Source: Candidatus Latescibacterota bacterium (GTDB lineage: Bacteria > Latescibacterota > Latescibacteria > Latescibacterales > Latescibacteraceae). From it: DNA of 43,392 nt. A program made the position numbers and the translations under genes. Below, one piece after another: positions 35,921-43,392 of this stretch (within the stretch, counting starts at the first letter, position 1; each line of letters begins with the position of its first letter). The notes below the pieces were generated by a model. The model had not been told where the DNA came from. It ran no database searches and saw only the letters and a program-made list of their open reading frames with translations. The stretch is taken from contig JAFGMP010000383.1 of assembly GCA_016927495.1 (NCBI GenBank), forward strand, positions 1 through 43,392, in the 5' to 3' direction.

Positions 35921-36838
35921 ATGTATGCCGTGGCGGTTGAATCCCTTTCCAAATCATATAATAATATCCATGCTCTTCAAAGATTGACATTAAATGTAAA
36001 AGAAGCCTCTATGTACGGGCTCATCGGGCCGGACGGCGCAGGAAAAACCACATTCATGCGAATATCGACCTGTTTGCTGCTTCAGACTTCCGGTTCAGTG
36101 ACCGTCGGTGGATTCGAAACACGTAAAAAACCCTCCCATGTTAAACGTCTTATCGGATATATGCCGCAGAGATTCAGCCTGTATCAGGATTTGAGTGTCA
36201 GGGAAAACCTTATTTTCTTTGCCGATTTGTTCGGTATTACAAAAAAAGAACGACTAAACAGAATCGATGAGTTGTTGTCATTTTCACGGCTCGGGCTATT
36301 TCTCAACAGACGTGCGGGTAAACTTTCCGGCGGAATGAAACAGAAACTTGCACTGTCTTGTACGCTGATTCACAAACCTGAGGTACTGTTTCTCGATGAA
36401 CCGACAACCGGCGTCGATCCGGTATCGCGCCGTGAGTTCTGGGATATACTTGCTGACCTGAAAAGAGGTGGAACGACGATAATAGTATCGACACCGTACA
36501 TGGATGAAGCCGAACGATGCGACCGGGTGGGATTGATATTCAACGGATCGCTTTTCGCTGAGGATACACCGGACAAATTCCCGGAGTATTTCAAGAACGA
36601 ACTGATCGCTGTTCGCAGCCCGGAAATTGTAAGACTGGCAAGGAAACTTGATTTCCCCGATGTAGTTCTCGATGTAAGAACATTCGGAGACCGTGTAAAC
36701 TTGACGGTGAGTAATGCACTTGGCGCCGTTCCGGTGATTGAGCAATTCTTGAAAAGCAACTCCATACAGAATGCCATCATAGAACGAGTCAATCCATCTA
36801 TCGAAGATGTGTTTGTGGGACATATGAAAAATGAATAA
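35921..36838 (+). CDS. ABC transporter ATP-binding protein, YbhF N-half-like
   Basis: A 305-aa ATPase. Walker A is GPDGAGKTT (36-44), the Q-loop is MPQ (81-83), a canonical signature LSGGM is at 135-139, and Walker B is VLFLDEPTTGVDP with E160. The switch-histidine position is Pro192 (STPYMDEAE) instead of His, so this subunit should not complete a normal hydrolysis site of its own. It corresponds to the first half of the fused E. coli YbhF. The C-terminal ~85 residues form an extra domain. It starts 1 nt after the adaptor stop and overlaps the next gene by 8 nt. Confidence 0.92.
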   Translation: MYAVAVESLSKSYNNIHALQRLTLNVKEASMYGLIGPDGAGKTTFMRISTCLLLQTSGSVTVGGFETRKKPSHVKRLIGYMPQRFSLYQDLSVRENLIFFADLFGITKKERLNRIDELLSFSRLGLFLNRRAGKLSGGMKQKLALSCTLIHKPEVLFLDEPTTGVDPVSRREFWDILADLKRGGTTIIVSTPYMDEAERCDRVGLIFNGSLFAEDTPDKFPEYFKNELIAVRSPEIVRLARKLDFPDVVLDVRTFGDRVNLTVSNALGAVPVIEQFLKSNSIQNAIIERVNPSIEDVFVGHMKNE

Positions 36839-37589
36839 CGGCAATGTCATAGAAGCTCAGAACCTCACCAGAAAATTCGGTAATTTCACGGCCGTAGACA
36901 GTGTTACTTTTTCGGTCGGCAAGGGTGAAGTATTCGGATTTTTGGGTGCGAATGGTGCCGGTAAATCGACAACAATCCGTATGCTTACCGGTATCCTTAC
37001 ACCAACGGGCGGAAAAGGTTCGGTTGCCGGGTTCGACATAATTCGCGAACAGGAAAAAATTCGCCGCAATATCGGGTACATGTCTCAGAAATTCAGCCTT
37101 TACGAAGACTTGACTGTCGAGGAAAACCTCGCTTTTTACGGAGGAATATATGGAATGTCCTCAAAGGAAATGAGCAGTGCGCGCAAACGTCTGTATGAAC
37201 GGCTCAACATGGGAGATATTCGCAGGAGGCTTGCGGGATCGATCCCTCTTGGCTGGAAACAGCGTACGTCGCTTGCATGTGCCATCCAGCACAATCCCCG
37301 GATTCTTTTCCTGGATGAGCCGACCGGTGGTGTGGACCCTTTGAGCCGCCGTGCTTTCTGGGATATAATATATGATCTCTCGGAGTCAGGTATCACTGTT
37401 TTTGTAACGACACATTATATGGATGAGGCCGAATACTGCGGACGTATCTCGATAATGCATGCTGGAAAAATAATAACGATAGGAAACCCGACCGTGCTTA
37501 AAAAAGAGTACAGGAAAAAAACCATCGAAGATGTATTTATCTATCTTGTGAGTAATGCGGATGTTCAAACGAATCAAAGCAATAATTAA
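36831..37589 (+). CDS. ABC transporter ATP-binding protein, YbhF C-half-like
   Basis: A 252-aa ATPase. Walker A is GANGAGKST (39-47), the Q-loop has Q86 (YMSQKFSLY), Walker B is ILFLDEPTGGVDP with E163, and an intact switch histidine H195 sits in TTHYMDEAE. The signature is degenerate: IPLGWKQ (138-144) stands where LSGGQ should be, as in the second half of YbhF-type proteins. It would form a heterodimer with the preceding ATPase (see findings). Its end overlaps the first permease gene by 35 nt. Confidence 0.92.
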   Translation: MNNGNVIEAQNLTRKFGNFTAVDSVTFSVGKGEVFGFLGANGAGKSTTIRMLTGILTPTGGKGSVAGFDIIREQEKIRRNIGYMSQKFSLYEDLTVEENLAFYGGIYGMSSKEMSSARKRLYERLNMGDIRRRLAGSIPLGWKQRTSLACAIQHNPRILFLDEPTGGVDPLSRRAFWDIIYDLSESGITVFVTTHYMDEAEYCGRISIMHAGKIITIGNPTVLKKEYRKKTIEDVFIYLVSNADVQTNQSNN

Positions 37590-38667
37590 AAAAGAATTAT
37601 ACCATATATTGCGCGACCCTCGCACACTTGCAGTCATATTCGCTATGCCGGTAATGATGGTGCTCCTGTACGGGTATGCCCTCAATATGGATATAAAATT
37701 TATTCCCATCGGCTTTATCGATTATGACCACAGCGCCGAATCGCGGGCGCTTATACAGGATTTTGACGCTTCCGAGTACTTTAACATCAAAGAATTCGCC
37801 GAAAATTATACCACAATAGATTACCAATTAGAATTGGGGATAATAAAAGCAGCGATAATAATCCCGAAAGGATTCGGAGAAAACCGTAAGAAACAACCGG
37901 TCTCACAAATTCAGCTTCTTGTGGATGGTTCTGACCCGACATACGGCAATGCAGTGGTTAATTACGCTAATGCTCTGGTTACATTGCACTCATCCGAAAA
38001 CCAAAATTCATTAAAAATGATACCGATAAATTTCAGCGACCGGTTTTTATACAATCCCGACCTAAAAGGAGCGCATTTTATTATTCCGGGCCTTGTTGCG
38101 GTAATTATGATGATGGTGTGTGCACTGCTTACCTCGATAACCATATCACGTGAGAAAGAAACCGGAACCATGGAGGTTCTGCTTGTATCGCCGGTCAGAC
38201 CTATTGAAATAATCGCGGCAAAGGTTATACCGTATGTGGTGCTCTCGATTATCGATGGGATATTTATACTTATATTTGCGAAACTAGTATTCGATATCCC
38301 GCTGAGAGGCGATCTGGTACTTCTGCTCGGTTTAAGTATACTGTTTATTTACTGTGCGTTAAGTATAGGACTGTTGATTTCAAGTATGGCTTCAACTCAG
38401 CAGATAGCCATGATGGCAGCGCTGGTGGCTACCATTTTACCATCAATCATTTTATCGGGCTTCATCTTCCCTATATTCAGCATGCCAGCACCGATCAGGG
38501 CTTTAACTGCAATTGTACCTGCCAAATACTATATGATTATAATCCGGGGTATACTCTTAAAAGCAAGTTCTTTCCGGGTGGTACAAACACAGGCGATTTC
38601 GCTTGTTTTACTCGGAACTATTTTTCTTTTAATCGCGACAATACGTTTTAAAACGAGAGCACAATAG
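37555..38667 (+). CDS. ABC-2 type permease, YbhS-like
   Basis: A 370-aa inner-membrane permease (ABC2_membrane_3 type). One N-terminal helix (about 24-44, LAVIFAMPVMMVLLYGYAL), an extracytoplasmic domain (about 45-170), then five helices. The coupling segment SREKETGTMEVLLVSPVRP lies before helix 3. The start may be ATG 37555 or ATG 37561; both lie inside the end of the ATPase gene and neither has a strong Shine-Dalgarno, suggesting translational coupling. It pairs with the next permease to form the membrane channel. Confidence 0.92.
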   Translation: MRMFKRIKAIIKKELYHILRDPRTLAVIFAMPVMMVLLYGYALNMDIKFIPIGFIDYDHSAESRALIQDFDASEYFNIKEFAENYTTIDYQLELGIIKAAIIIPKGFGENRKKQPVSQIQLLVDGSDPTYGNAVVNYANALVTLHSSENQNSLKMIPINFSDRFLYNPDLKGAHFIIPGLVAVIMMMVCALLTSITISREKETGTMEVLLVSPVRPIEIIAAKVIPYVVLSIIDGIFILIFAKLVFDIPLRGDLVLLLGLSILFIYCALSIGLLISSMASTQQIAMMAALVATILPSIILSGFIFPIFSMPAPIRALTAIVPAKYYMIIIRGILLKASSFRVVQTQAISLVLLGTIFLLIATIRFKTRAQ

Positions 38668-38679
38668 ACGGGTAACCAT

Positions 38680-39807
38680 ATGAAAGCACTGCGTCATATA
38701 ATAAAAAAAGAATTTATCCAGATACGACGGACACGGTCTATGCTTGCGATATCGCTTGGAGTTCCGGTGGTTCAACTTTTACTTCTTGGATTAGCTGTCT
38801 CGACCGATGTCGAACATGTACCGACCGTCATCAGCGATATGGACAATTCAGTAACCAGTCGCAGCCTCGTCAGTAAGCTTGAAAACACCCGTTATCTCGA
38901 TATTCAATACAGAACAACCGACCTTCAGGAGGTTTCGTCCCTGCTACAGGAGGGTGAAACCATTCTTTCGGTTACGATCCCTTCGGCATTCGAACGGGAT
39001 ATTGTCAGAGGCCAACAACCTCGCATTTCACTTTCAGCGGATGCGCAAAATACCAATGTAGCTCTTACCGGCGCCGGTTATGTGAGACGTATTATTCTTT
39101 CATGGGTACAACAACAGACAAAAAGCGGTACATCGTATATATCGGCACCGTCTGTTCTCACAAATACAATAGATATTCAAAGCAGAATCAGCTTCAATCC
39201 GCAATTAAAATCAACCTGGTATATGGTTCCCGGTATTATGGTGCTTCTGGTAACCATTATCACGATAATCCTTACTGCAATGGCAATCGTCCGTGAACGT
39301 GAGATCGGCACGCTTGAACAGCTTATGGTTTCGCCGATAACACGGATTGAGTTCATACTTGGCAAGACATTACCGTTTCTGATACTTGGCATGATGGAGT
39401 TATCGATTGCGCTTTTAGTGATACGAACGGTCTATCATGTTCCAATCGAAGGATCATTACCGTTATTTCTCGGCATCAGTATTTTATTTATATTCTGCAC
39501 TCTCGGCATCGGAATATTCGTATCAACAATTGCCACAACTCAGCAGCAGGCACTGTTTACAGCGTGGTTCATTCTTATGTTCTGCATTCTAATGAGCGGT
39601 TTATTCCTGCCATTGGAAAACATGCCTAAAATTCTTTATAATCTCACCTATATCAATCCGTTACGATATTTTATTTCAATAGTACGTGACCTCTTTCTCA
39701 AAGGCGCCGGTTTGCATGAACTCTGGAAGAATATTCTGGCCCTCGCAGTAATTGGTTTTGTAGTAATGAGCGCCGCAATAACAAGATTCCATAAAAAGAT
39801 GGAATAG
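38680..39807 (+). CDS. ABC-2 type permease, YbhR-like
   Basis: A 375-aa permease with the same layout as its neighbour: N-terminal helix (about 22-42), large extracytoplasmic domain, then five helices in the C-terminal half. The conserved VREREIGTLEQLMVSPITR segment and a late MSGLFLPLENMPKILYNLTYINPLRYF block are typical of YbhR/YhhJ proteins. It is the last gene of the efflux operon, 12 nt after the first permease. A weak CCTTT/AAAGG hairpin follows just past the stop, but no convincing terminator was seen before the repeat cluster. Confidence 0.92.
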   Translation: MKALRHIIKKEFIQIRRTRSMLAISLGVPVVQLLLLGLAVSTDVEHVPTVISDMDNSVTSRSLVSKLENTRYLDIQYRTTDLQEVSSLLQEGETILSVTIPSAFERDIVRGQQPRISLSADAQNTNVALTGAGYVRRIILSWVQQQTKSGTSYISAPSVLTNTIDIQSRISFNPQLKSTWYMVPGIMVLLVTIITIILTAMAIVREREIGTLEQLMVSPITRIEFILGKTLPFLILGMMELSIALLVIRTVYHVPIEGSLPLFLGISILFIFCTLGIGIFVSTIATTQQQALFTAWFILMFCILMSGLFLPLENMPKILYNLTYINPLRYFISIVRDLFLKGAGLHELWKNILALAVIGFVVMSAAITRFHKKME

Positions 39808-39841
39808 GAATAAACTCCTTTTTTAAAGGTAAATCAATATT

Positions 39842-39866
39842 TAGGGCAACCACGTGGGTTGACCTA
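39842..39866. repeat. Intergenic palindromic repeat 1
   Basis: An imperfect hairpin, TAGGGCAACC and GGGTTGACCTA arms around ACGT, of the AGGG-purine-arm type that recurs three more times within 300 bp. One G-A mismatch lies in the stem. Confidence 0.55.
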
Positions 39867-39895
39867 CGGTGAAACAAATGTTGTGTGATATTAGT

Positions 39896-39918
39896 AGGGG
39901 TGTACGGACGTACGCCCT
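39896..39918. repeat. Intergenic palindromic repeat 2
   Basis: A hairpin AGGGGTGTACG / CGTACGCCCT with a bulged G and one G-U pair. It has the same AGGGGTG...CGCCCT ends as repeat 4 but a different inner stem sequence, with compensating changes. Confidence 0.65.
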
Positions 39919-39956
39919 GTCTGATGCATCGGAAGTTGTTTAATCCTTCTCTCATT

Positions 39957-40040
39957 GTCTGAACATTGATTATCCTGATTCAAGAATTAACATGATTTTT
40001 TTCAAGTAATCGAGCAAATCATGTAAATCTTGGTTCAGAC
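39957..40040. repeat. 84-bp inverted-repeat element with GTCTGAAC ends
   Basis: Bounded by perfect 8-bp inverted ends, GTCTGAAC (39957-39964) and GTTCAGAC (40033-40040). A second inverted pair lies inside: CAAGAATTAACATGATTT on the left against the complement of AAATCATGTAAATCTTG on the right. The left arm carries 16 extra bases (ATTGATTATCCTGATT). It has no coding capacity. It resembles small non-autonomous repeats of the type 'GTCTGAACCAGGATTTACATGATT' that I have seen scattered in many bacterial genomes. Confidence 0.65.
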
Positions 40041-40060
40041 GTTTTTTGCATCACCAAACA

Positions 40061-40085
40061 AGGGCAGACACATGGGTCTGCCCCT
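40061..40085. repeat. Intergenic palindromic repeat 3
   Basis: Stem AGGGCAGAC / GTCTGCCC(C)T around ACATGG, 9 bp with one bulged C. It is the best-formed hairpin of the cluster. Confidence 0.7.
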
Positions 40086-40114
40086 ACAGGGATAATTAAT
40101 GCTGAGCAGAAATT

Positions 40115-40136
40115 AGGGGTGAACGGCGTTCGCCCT
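40115..40136. repeat. Intergenic palindromic repeat 4
   Basis: AGGGGTGAACG / CGTTCGCCCT hairpin, a close sibling of repeat 2 (same outer bases, inner GAACG/CGTTC instead of GTACG/CGTAC). Confidence 0.65.
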
Positions 40137-40270
40137 CATGAATCCCGTACGCCCACGTCTATCTCTCCAAAACAAATCTTATTGTTTTTTTATTAAGAGT
40201 TAAACTATTTCCGATTTTATCTCGTCTCATAATACAGTAACAGCAAGAACAATTGGAAAAAGGACTTTAC

Positions 40271-40399
40271 ATGAAAACAAATCCAACATTTTTATCAACA
40301 TGGTTATTATGGATAATGACAACAGGAATAATCTGGTTCGGAACTACGTTCTCATTGATATATTCATCCGTTTCTTCACTACTCAATTCGGTATCATAA
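40271..40399 (+). CDS. Tiny single-helix membrane protein A (42 aa)
   Basis: ATG 40271 is preceded by AAAGGA (40259-40264) at 6 nt, which is ideal spacing. The 42-residue product starts MKTNPTFLSTWLLWIMTTG, followed by a hydrophobic run to SLIYSSVSSLL, so one transmembrane helix with the N-terminus probably cytoplasmic. The next tiny gene follows 11 nt after the stop with its own ribosome site. Small single-helix subunits of this look (for example MetS-type partners of sodium symporters) accompany transporters, and an AEC transporter follows 218 nt after the second small gene. I do not recognise the family. Confidence 0.5.
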   Translation: MKTNPTFLSTWLLWIMTTGIIWFGTTFSLIYSSVSSLLNSVS

Positions 40400-40410
40400 G
40401 GAGTTTCACC

Positions 40411-40512
40411 ATGGAAGATATAGCAGTTATTCTCATTGGATTAATATGGATAATTTACAGCGCCATTCTCATGGTAACATCCGTCGGAAATTTACCATCT
40501 ATGATTTTATAA
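40411..40512 (+). CDS. Tiny single-helix membrane protein B (33 aa)
   Basis: ATG 40411 has AAGGAG (40398-40403) 7 nt upstream, beginning inside the stop codon of the first tiny gene, so the two are arranged as a translational pair. The product begins MEDIAVILIGLIWIIYSAIL and ends SVGNLPSMIL, so one helix with an acidic N-terminus. It is followed by a hairpin (40561-40589) that may be its terminator. The family is not recognised. Good start signals, the paired arrangement and a protein that is nearly all membrane helix argue for a real gene. Confidence 0.5.
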   Translation: MEDIAVILIGLIWIIYSAILMVTSVGNLPSMIL

Positions 40513-40560
40513 CACCTTCGTTTTACACCAAAGCGTACATACTTTAAAGTACTGCAGCAC

Positions 40561-40589
40561 ACTGAAATCTTTCTCCGTGTAATTTCAGT
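40561..40589 (+). terminator. Possible weak terminator after the tiny membrane genes
   Basis: A perfect 8-bp stem ACTGAAAT (40561-40568) / ATTTCAGT (40582-40589) with a 13-nt loop, followed by TTTCCTC rather than a clean U-run. It lies 48 nt after the second tiny stop codon. A 12-bp palindrome TACTTTAAAGTA lies just before it (40540-40551). Confidence 0.35.
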
Positions 40590-40730
40590 TTCCTCATAGC
40601 GGTTATCTTCCTCAATAATTAAAGTATAATTCCATTTGTGGTATGTATGAATTTTTTGTTACATTATAATCCCGTATTCATGAAAATTATCAAAATCTTA
40701 TGAATCGAAAAATATTTCAGGGGGAAATGT

Positions 40731-41687
40731 TTGTTTTATGAGTTGATGTTTACTTCCTTTAAAGGCATTATGGAAGTTTTTACAATCGGTATTCTCGGTT
40801 ACATCATAATCGCCGGACTTGGAAAGGGAACTGCTTACCTGGATTTTCTGTCAAAACTGCTGGTGAGAATCACATTGCCATGTCTTGTTTTTTCAGGATT
40901 GGTATCAAATTTCGAACCGGGTAAAATCGATTTATGGTGGGCGTTTCCGCTGCTTGCAGTTACGATAAACGTGGCAGGGACGCTTGCCGCCGGAAGCTAT
41001 GTTATGATGGATAAAACGGTGAAAAACCGCGGTGAATTCATGGCGCTGGTAGCATTTCAAAACGGCACTTTTCTTCCTCTCGCTTTCGGTCAGGTTTTTT
41101 TCGGACCGGATAAGCTCCCCCATTTTCTCAATCTGATCTTTTTGTATAATCTGCTTCAAATTCCCACATTTTTCACCCTGGCTGTGTGGCTGGTAAATAT
41201 TAACACAGGTTTACGTCAAAGCCTTAAAAGCCTCGCAAATCCACCAAATATTGCAACAATTACGGGATTAATTTTCGCACTCACCGGAACAGGGAATATT
41301 GTACCCGAAAGCATTGTACGATCAATGGCGAAAATCGGATCGATGTCGGCGACGCTTGCGACGTTCTTCATCGGCGGAGTCGTCGTAACCAATCTGATGA
41401 AAGCAAAACCCGAAAGCTGGTCGGAACCGATTAAGGCCTCAATATTCAAAAGCCTGATTTTCCCCGTTCTGGGATGTCTTATTGTCTATATAATCCGTCC
41501 ACCGGAATATATCGCGCTGTTTATTGTGCTGCAAAGCTCAATGCCGTCGGCAGTCATGATAGCGCTTATCATTCCCAAAAACGAAGCCAAACAAAAAATG
41601 GTCGCCGCAAGTATTGTCCTGTCATCGCTTGTCAGCATTCTCACTATTCCGGTGTTCATGGGAATTTACGGCTGGTTATACTGGTAG
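40731..41687 (+). CDS. AEC-family (auxin efflux carrier type) transporter
   Basis: A 318-aa membrane permease of the AEC (Mem_trans) family, with about ten helices in two inverted halves. Family features include FLSKLLVRITLPCLVFSGL in the first half, LANPPNIATITGLIFALTG in the middle, and LQSSMPSAVMIALIIPKN near the end. Such proteins export or import small organic acids or amino acids. TTG 40731 is taken as the start because GGGGGA (40720-40725) is 5 nt upstream. ATG 40746 is too far from that site, and ATG 40770 would start right at the first helix. The true start remains open between these. Confidence 0.88.
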   Translation: MFYELMFTSFKGIMEVFTIGILGYIIIAGLGKGTAYLDFLSKLLVRITLPCLVFSGLVSNFEPGKIDLWWAFPLLAVTINVAGTLAAGSYVMMDKTVKNRGEFMALVAFQNGTFLPLAFGQVFFGPDKLPHFLNLIFLYNLLQIPTFFTLAVWLVNINTGLRQSLKSLANPPNIATITGLIFALTGTGNIVPESIVRSMAKIGSMSATLATFFIGGVVVTNLMKAKPESWSEPIKASIFKSLIFPVLGCLIVYIIRPPEYIALFIVLQSSMPSAVMIALIIPKNEAKQKMVAASIVLSSLVSILTIPVFMGIYGWLYW

Positions 41688-41742
41688 ATTTATCTTGTTT
41701 TATCGAAGCCAACATTTTAATAATAACGGAGGTATATAAGCG

Positions 41743-43251
41743 ATGGGAATCACACAGTGGCGGCGGCGCGATTTTCTAAAAATCGCAGGTATCGGAGCAG
41801 CGTCGTGTACTTTCGGGAATTTTTCCTGCGCAGATAAAACATCGACAACATTACCCAATATCGTCTTTATCCTCGCCGATGACATGGGTTACGGCGACCT
41901 TACATGCCTTAACTCCGAATCGAAGATTCCGACACCCAACATGGACAATCTTGCTTCCGAGGGAATGTGTTTCACTGATGCTCACACCGGTTCGGCGGTG
42001 TGTACTCCCACACGCTACGGGCTTCTCACAGGACGCTATGCATGGCGTACCCGTCTGAAAGAAGGCGTCCTGTGGGGTTATTCACCGCATTTGATCGATC
42101 CCGGACGAATGACTGTCGCCTCGCTGCTGAAACAGAAAGGGTATCACACCGGCTGCGTCGGGAAATGGCATCTCGGACTCGACTGGCAGACGACAGACGG
42201 CAAACCGTTGGGTGACAATACGGATGAACCCGGCGAAACAGTCGATTATTCGAAACCATACAAAAACGGGCCGAACGATCTCGGATTCGACTATTTCTTT
42301 GGCATTCCCGCATCGCTGGATATGGTACCCTATGTTTATCTTGAAAACGACCGTGTCGTTGCAGTGCCCACCGAAACGGTAAAAGCCAGCAAAAAAGGCG
42401 AAGGCGGATTCTGGCGCGGCGGGCCCTGTGCGCCGGGATTCAGGCACATCGATGTACTTCCCACGTTGACCGAAAAAGCGACCGCTTTTATCGACAGGCA
42501 TGTTACAGGCAATTCCGGCAATCCGTTTTTTCTTTATTTTCCGCTGACAGCGCCGCATACACCCTGGGTGCCGGTAGAATCCTTTAAAGGAAAAAGCCGC
42601 GCCGGGGATTACGGCGATTTTGTCGCTCAGGTCGATGACACTGTCGGACAGATCATAAAAACGCTCGACCGTCACAATCTCACGGAAAATACCCTGATAA
42701 TCGTGACCAGCGATAACGGTTCACACTGGCCGGAGGATGAAATCGTTCAATTCGGCCACCGTGCCAATTACCATTTTCGCGGTATGAAATCCGATGTGTG
42801 GGATGGCGGCCACCGAGTTCCGTTTTTAGCAAAATGGCCGGGGAAAATCCGACCGGGGACTTCATGCGACACAACAATATGTTTGACGGACCTTCTTGCC
42901 ACAGCGGCGGACATTACCGGGCTTGGAATTCCCGATAACGCCGGTGAAGACAGCTTCAGTTTCCTGCCCCTGCTCACCAATCCCAAAACTGCGAACTTTG
43001 ATCGTGCGGCAGTAGTGCACCATTCAATCGAAGGTATGTTCGCGATCAGAAAAGACAACTGGAAACTGATTCTCGGCCAGGGATCGGGAGGATGGAGCAG
43101 AAAACCGCAGCCGGGCGATCTTCCGGGACAGCTCTATGATATGCACACCGATGTGGAGGAACAGCACAACCTCTACAATGATAAACCGGAGATCGTCGCA
43201 GAACTTATCGCGTTGCTCGATACATACAAAGACGATGGCAGAAGCAGGTAA
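41743..43251 (+). CDS. Tat-exported arylsulfatase-type sulfatase
   Basis: A 502-aa sulfatase. The N-terminus carries a twin-arginine motif (RRDFLK, 8-13) and a hydrophobic stretch ending in FSC29, so Tat export, possibly as a lipoprotein. The catalytic domain starts with the metal-binding NIVFILADDMGYGD (39-52). The sulfatase signature is C87-T-P-T-R91-YGLLTG, where C87 would be converted to formylglycine; Thr replaces the more usual Ser at the fourth position. GKWHLGLDW, FLYFPLTAPHTPW, VTSDNGSHW and the C-terminal NLYNDKPE segment complete the family pattern. The start has GGAGG 10 nt upstream. The likely role is desulfation of sulfated glycans; no formylglycine-generating enzyme is in the window. 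Confidence 0.93.
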   Translation: MGITQWRRRDFLKIAGIGAASCTFGNFSCADKTSTTLPNIVFILADDMGYGDLTCLNSESKIPTPNMDNLASEGMCFTDAHTGSAVCTPTRYGLLTGRYAWRTRLKEGVLWGYSPHLIDPGRMTVASLLKQKGYHTGCVGKWHLGLDWQTTDGKPLGDNTDEPGETVDYSKPYKNGPNDLGFDYFFGIPASLDMVPYVYLENDRVVAVPTETVKASKKGEGGFWRGGPCAPGFRHIDVLPTLTEKATAFIDRHVTGNSGNPFFLYFPLTAPHTPWVPVESFKGKSRAGDYGDFVAQVDDTVGQIIKTLDRHNLTENTLIIVTSDNGSHWPEDEIVQFGHRANYHFRGMKSDVWDGGHRVPFLAKWPGKIRPGTSCDTTICLTDLLATAADITGLGIPDNAGEDSFSFLPLLTNPKTANFDRAAVVHHSIEGMFAIRKDNWKLILGQGSGGWSRKPQPGDLPGQLYDMHTDVEEQHNLYNDKPEIVAELIALLDTYKDDGRSR

Positions 43252-43392
43252 CATAAGTGACAGAGTGGCGAAGTAACAAAAAATGAGCAAATAAACAATT
43301 GCTTCCACCTCATACCATGATATCATTTAATTTAATTACCTTTCATATTTCCTTAATTTTATTTAATTTACGCATCATTCATGCACTACAAT

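Noticed and set aside
39842..40136. CRISPR array
   Set aside because: The repeats differ in sequence and spacing, are self-complementary hairpins, and have no regular spacers or cas genes nearby.

Overview
The window (43.4 kb, about 43% GC by eye) looks like a chromosomal segment of an uncultured Gram-negative bacterium of the FCB (Fibrobacteres-Chlorobi-Bacteroidetes) or related candidate-phylum type. The reasons are a complete DUF4159 / DUF4175-like / TPR / 'AsnB-like' / MoxR / DUF58 / BatA cluster, an SbsA-type Ig-like lipoprotein, a GuaB3 protein, a Tat-exported sulfatase and a collagen-binding-domain glycosidase. TolC and lipoprotein genes imply an outer membrane. The phylum assignment is an inference; no rRNA is present.

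Layout. (1) 226-5673, plus strand: an NDUFA9-like SDR, a TudS-DUF1722 (RudS-like) protein, a class II CPD photolyase and a lipoprotein with a possible caspase-like fold. The middle two form a plausible UV-response pair. (2) 5792-7738, minus strand: a secreted glycoside hydrolase-like protein and tRNA-Gly(GCC) with its terminator. (3) 7864-22960, minus strand: the envelope/vWA operon, transcribed from DUF4159 towards BatA. Between DUF58 and BatA lies a strikingly AT-rich block (about 9907-13889) with an Eco57I-like N6-adenine methyltransferase, a stand-alone PD-(D/E)XK nuclease-like protein and a truncated 44-aa DUF2442-like ORF. I read it as a restriction/defence cassette inserted into a conserved operon. 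(4) 23111-32667, minus strand: a housekeeping run smg-topA-xerC-hslV-hslU-argF-lipoprotein-guaB3. (5) 33070-39807, plus strand: a self-regulated efflux operon TetR-TolC-MFP-ABC-ABC-permease-permease. It resembles the enterobacterial cecR-ybhGFSR locus, but with TolC included and YbhF split in two. (6) 39842-40136: a cluster of intergenic hairpin repeats and an 84-bp inverted-repeat element. (7) 40271-40512: two tiny single-helix membrane ORFs with good ribosome sites, followed by an AEC transporter and a sulfatase. The last 140 bases hold nothing I can recognise.

The best candidates for something undescribed are the two-protein methylase/nuclease cassette and the tandem micro-membrane proteins. 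In the cassette, the methylase seems to carry a dead nuclease-like N-terminus beside an intact separate nuclease. The split ABC pair shows a complementary loss of motifs that predicts exactly one consensus ATP site.
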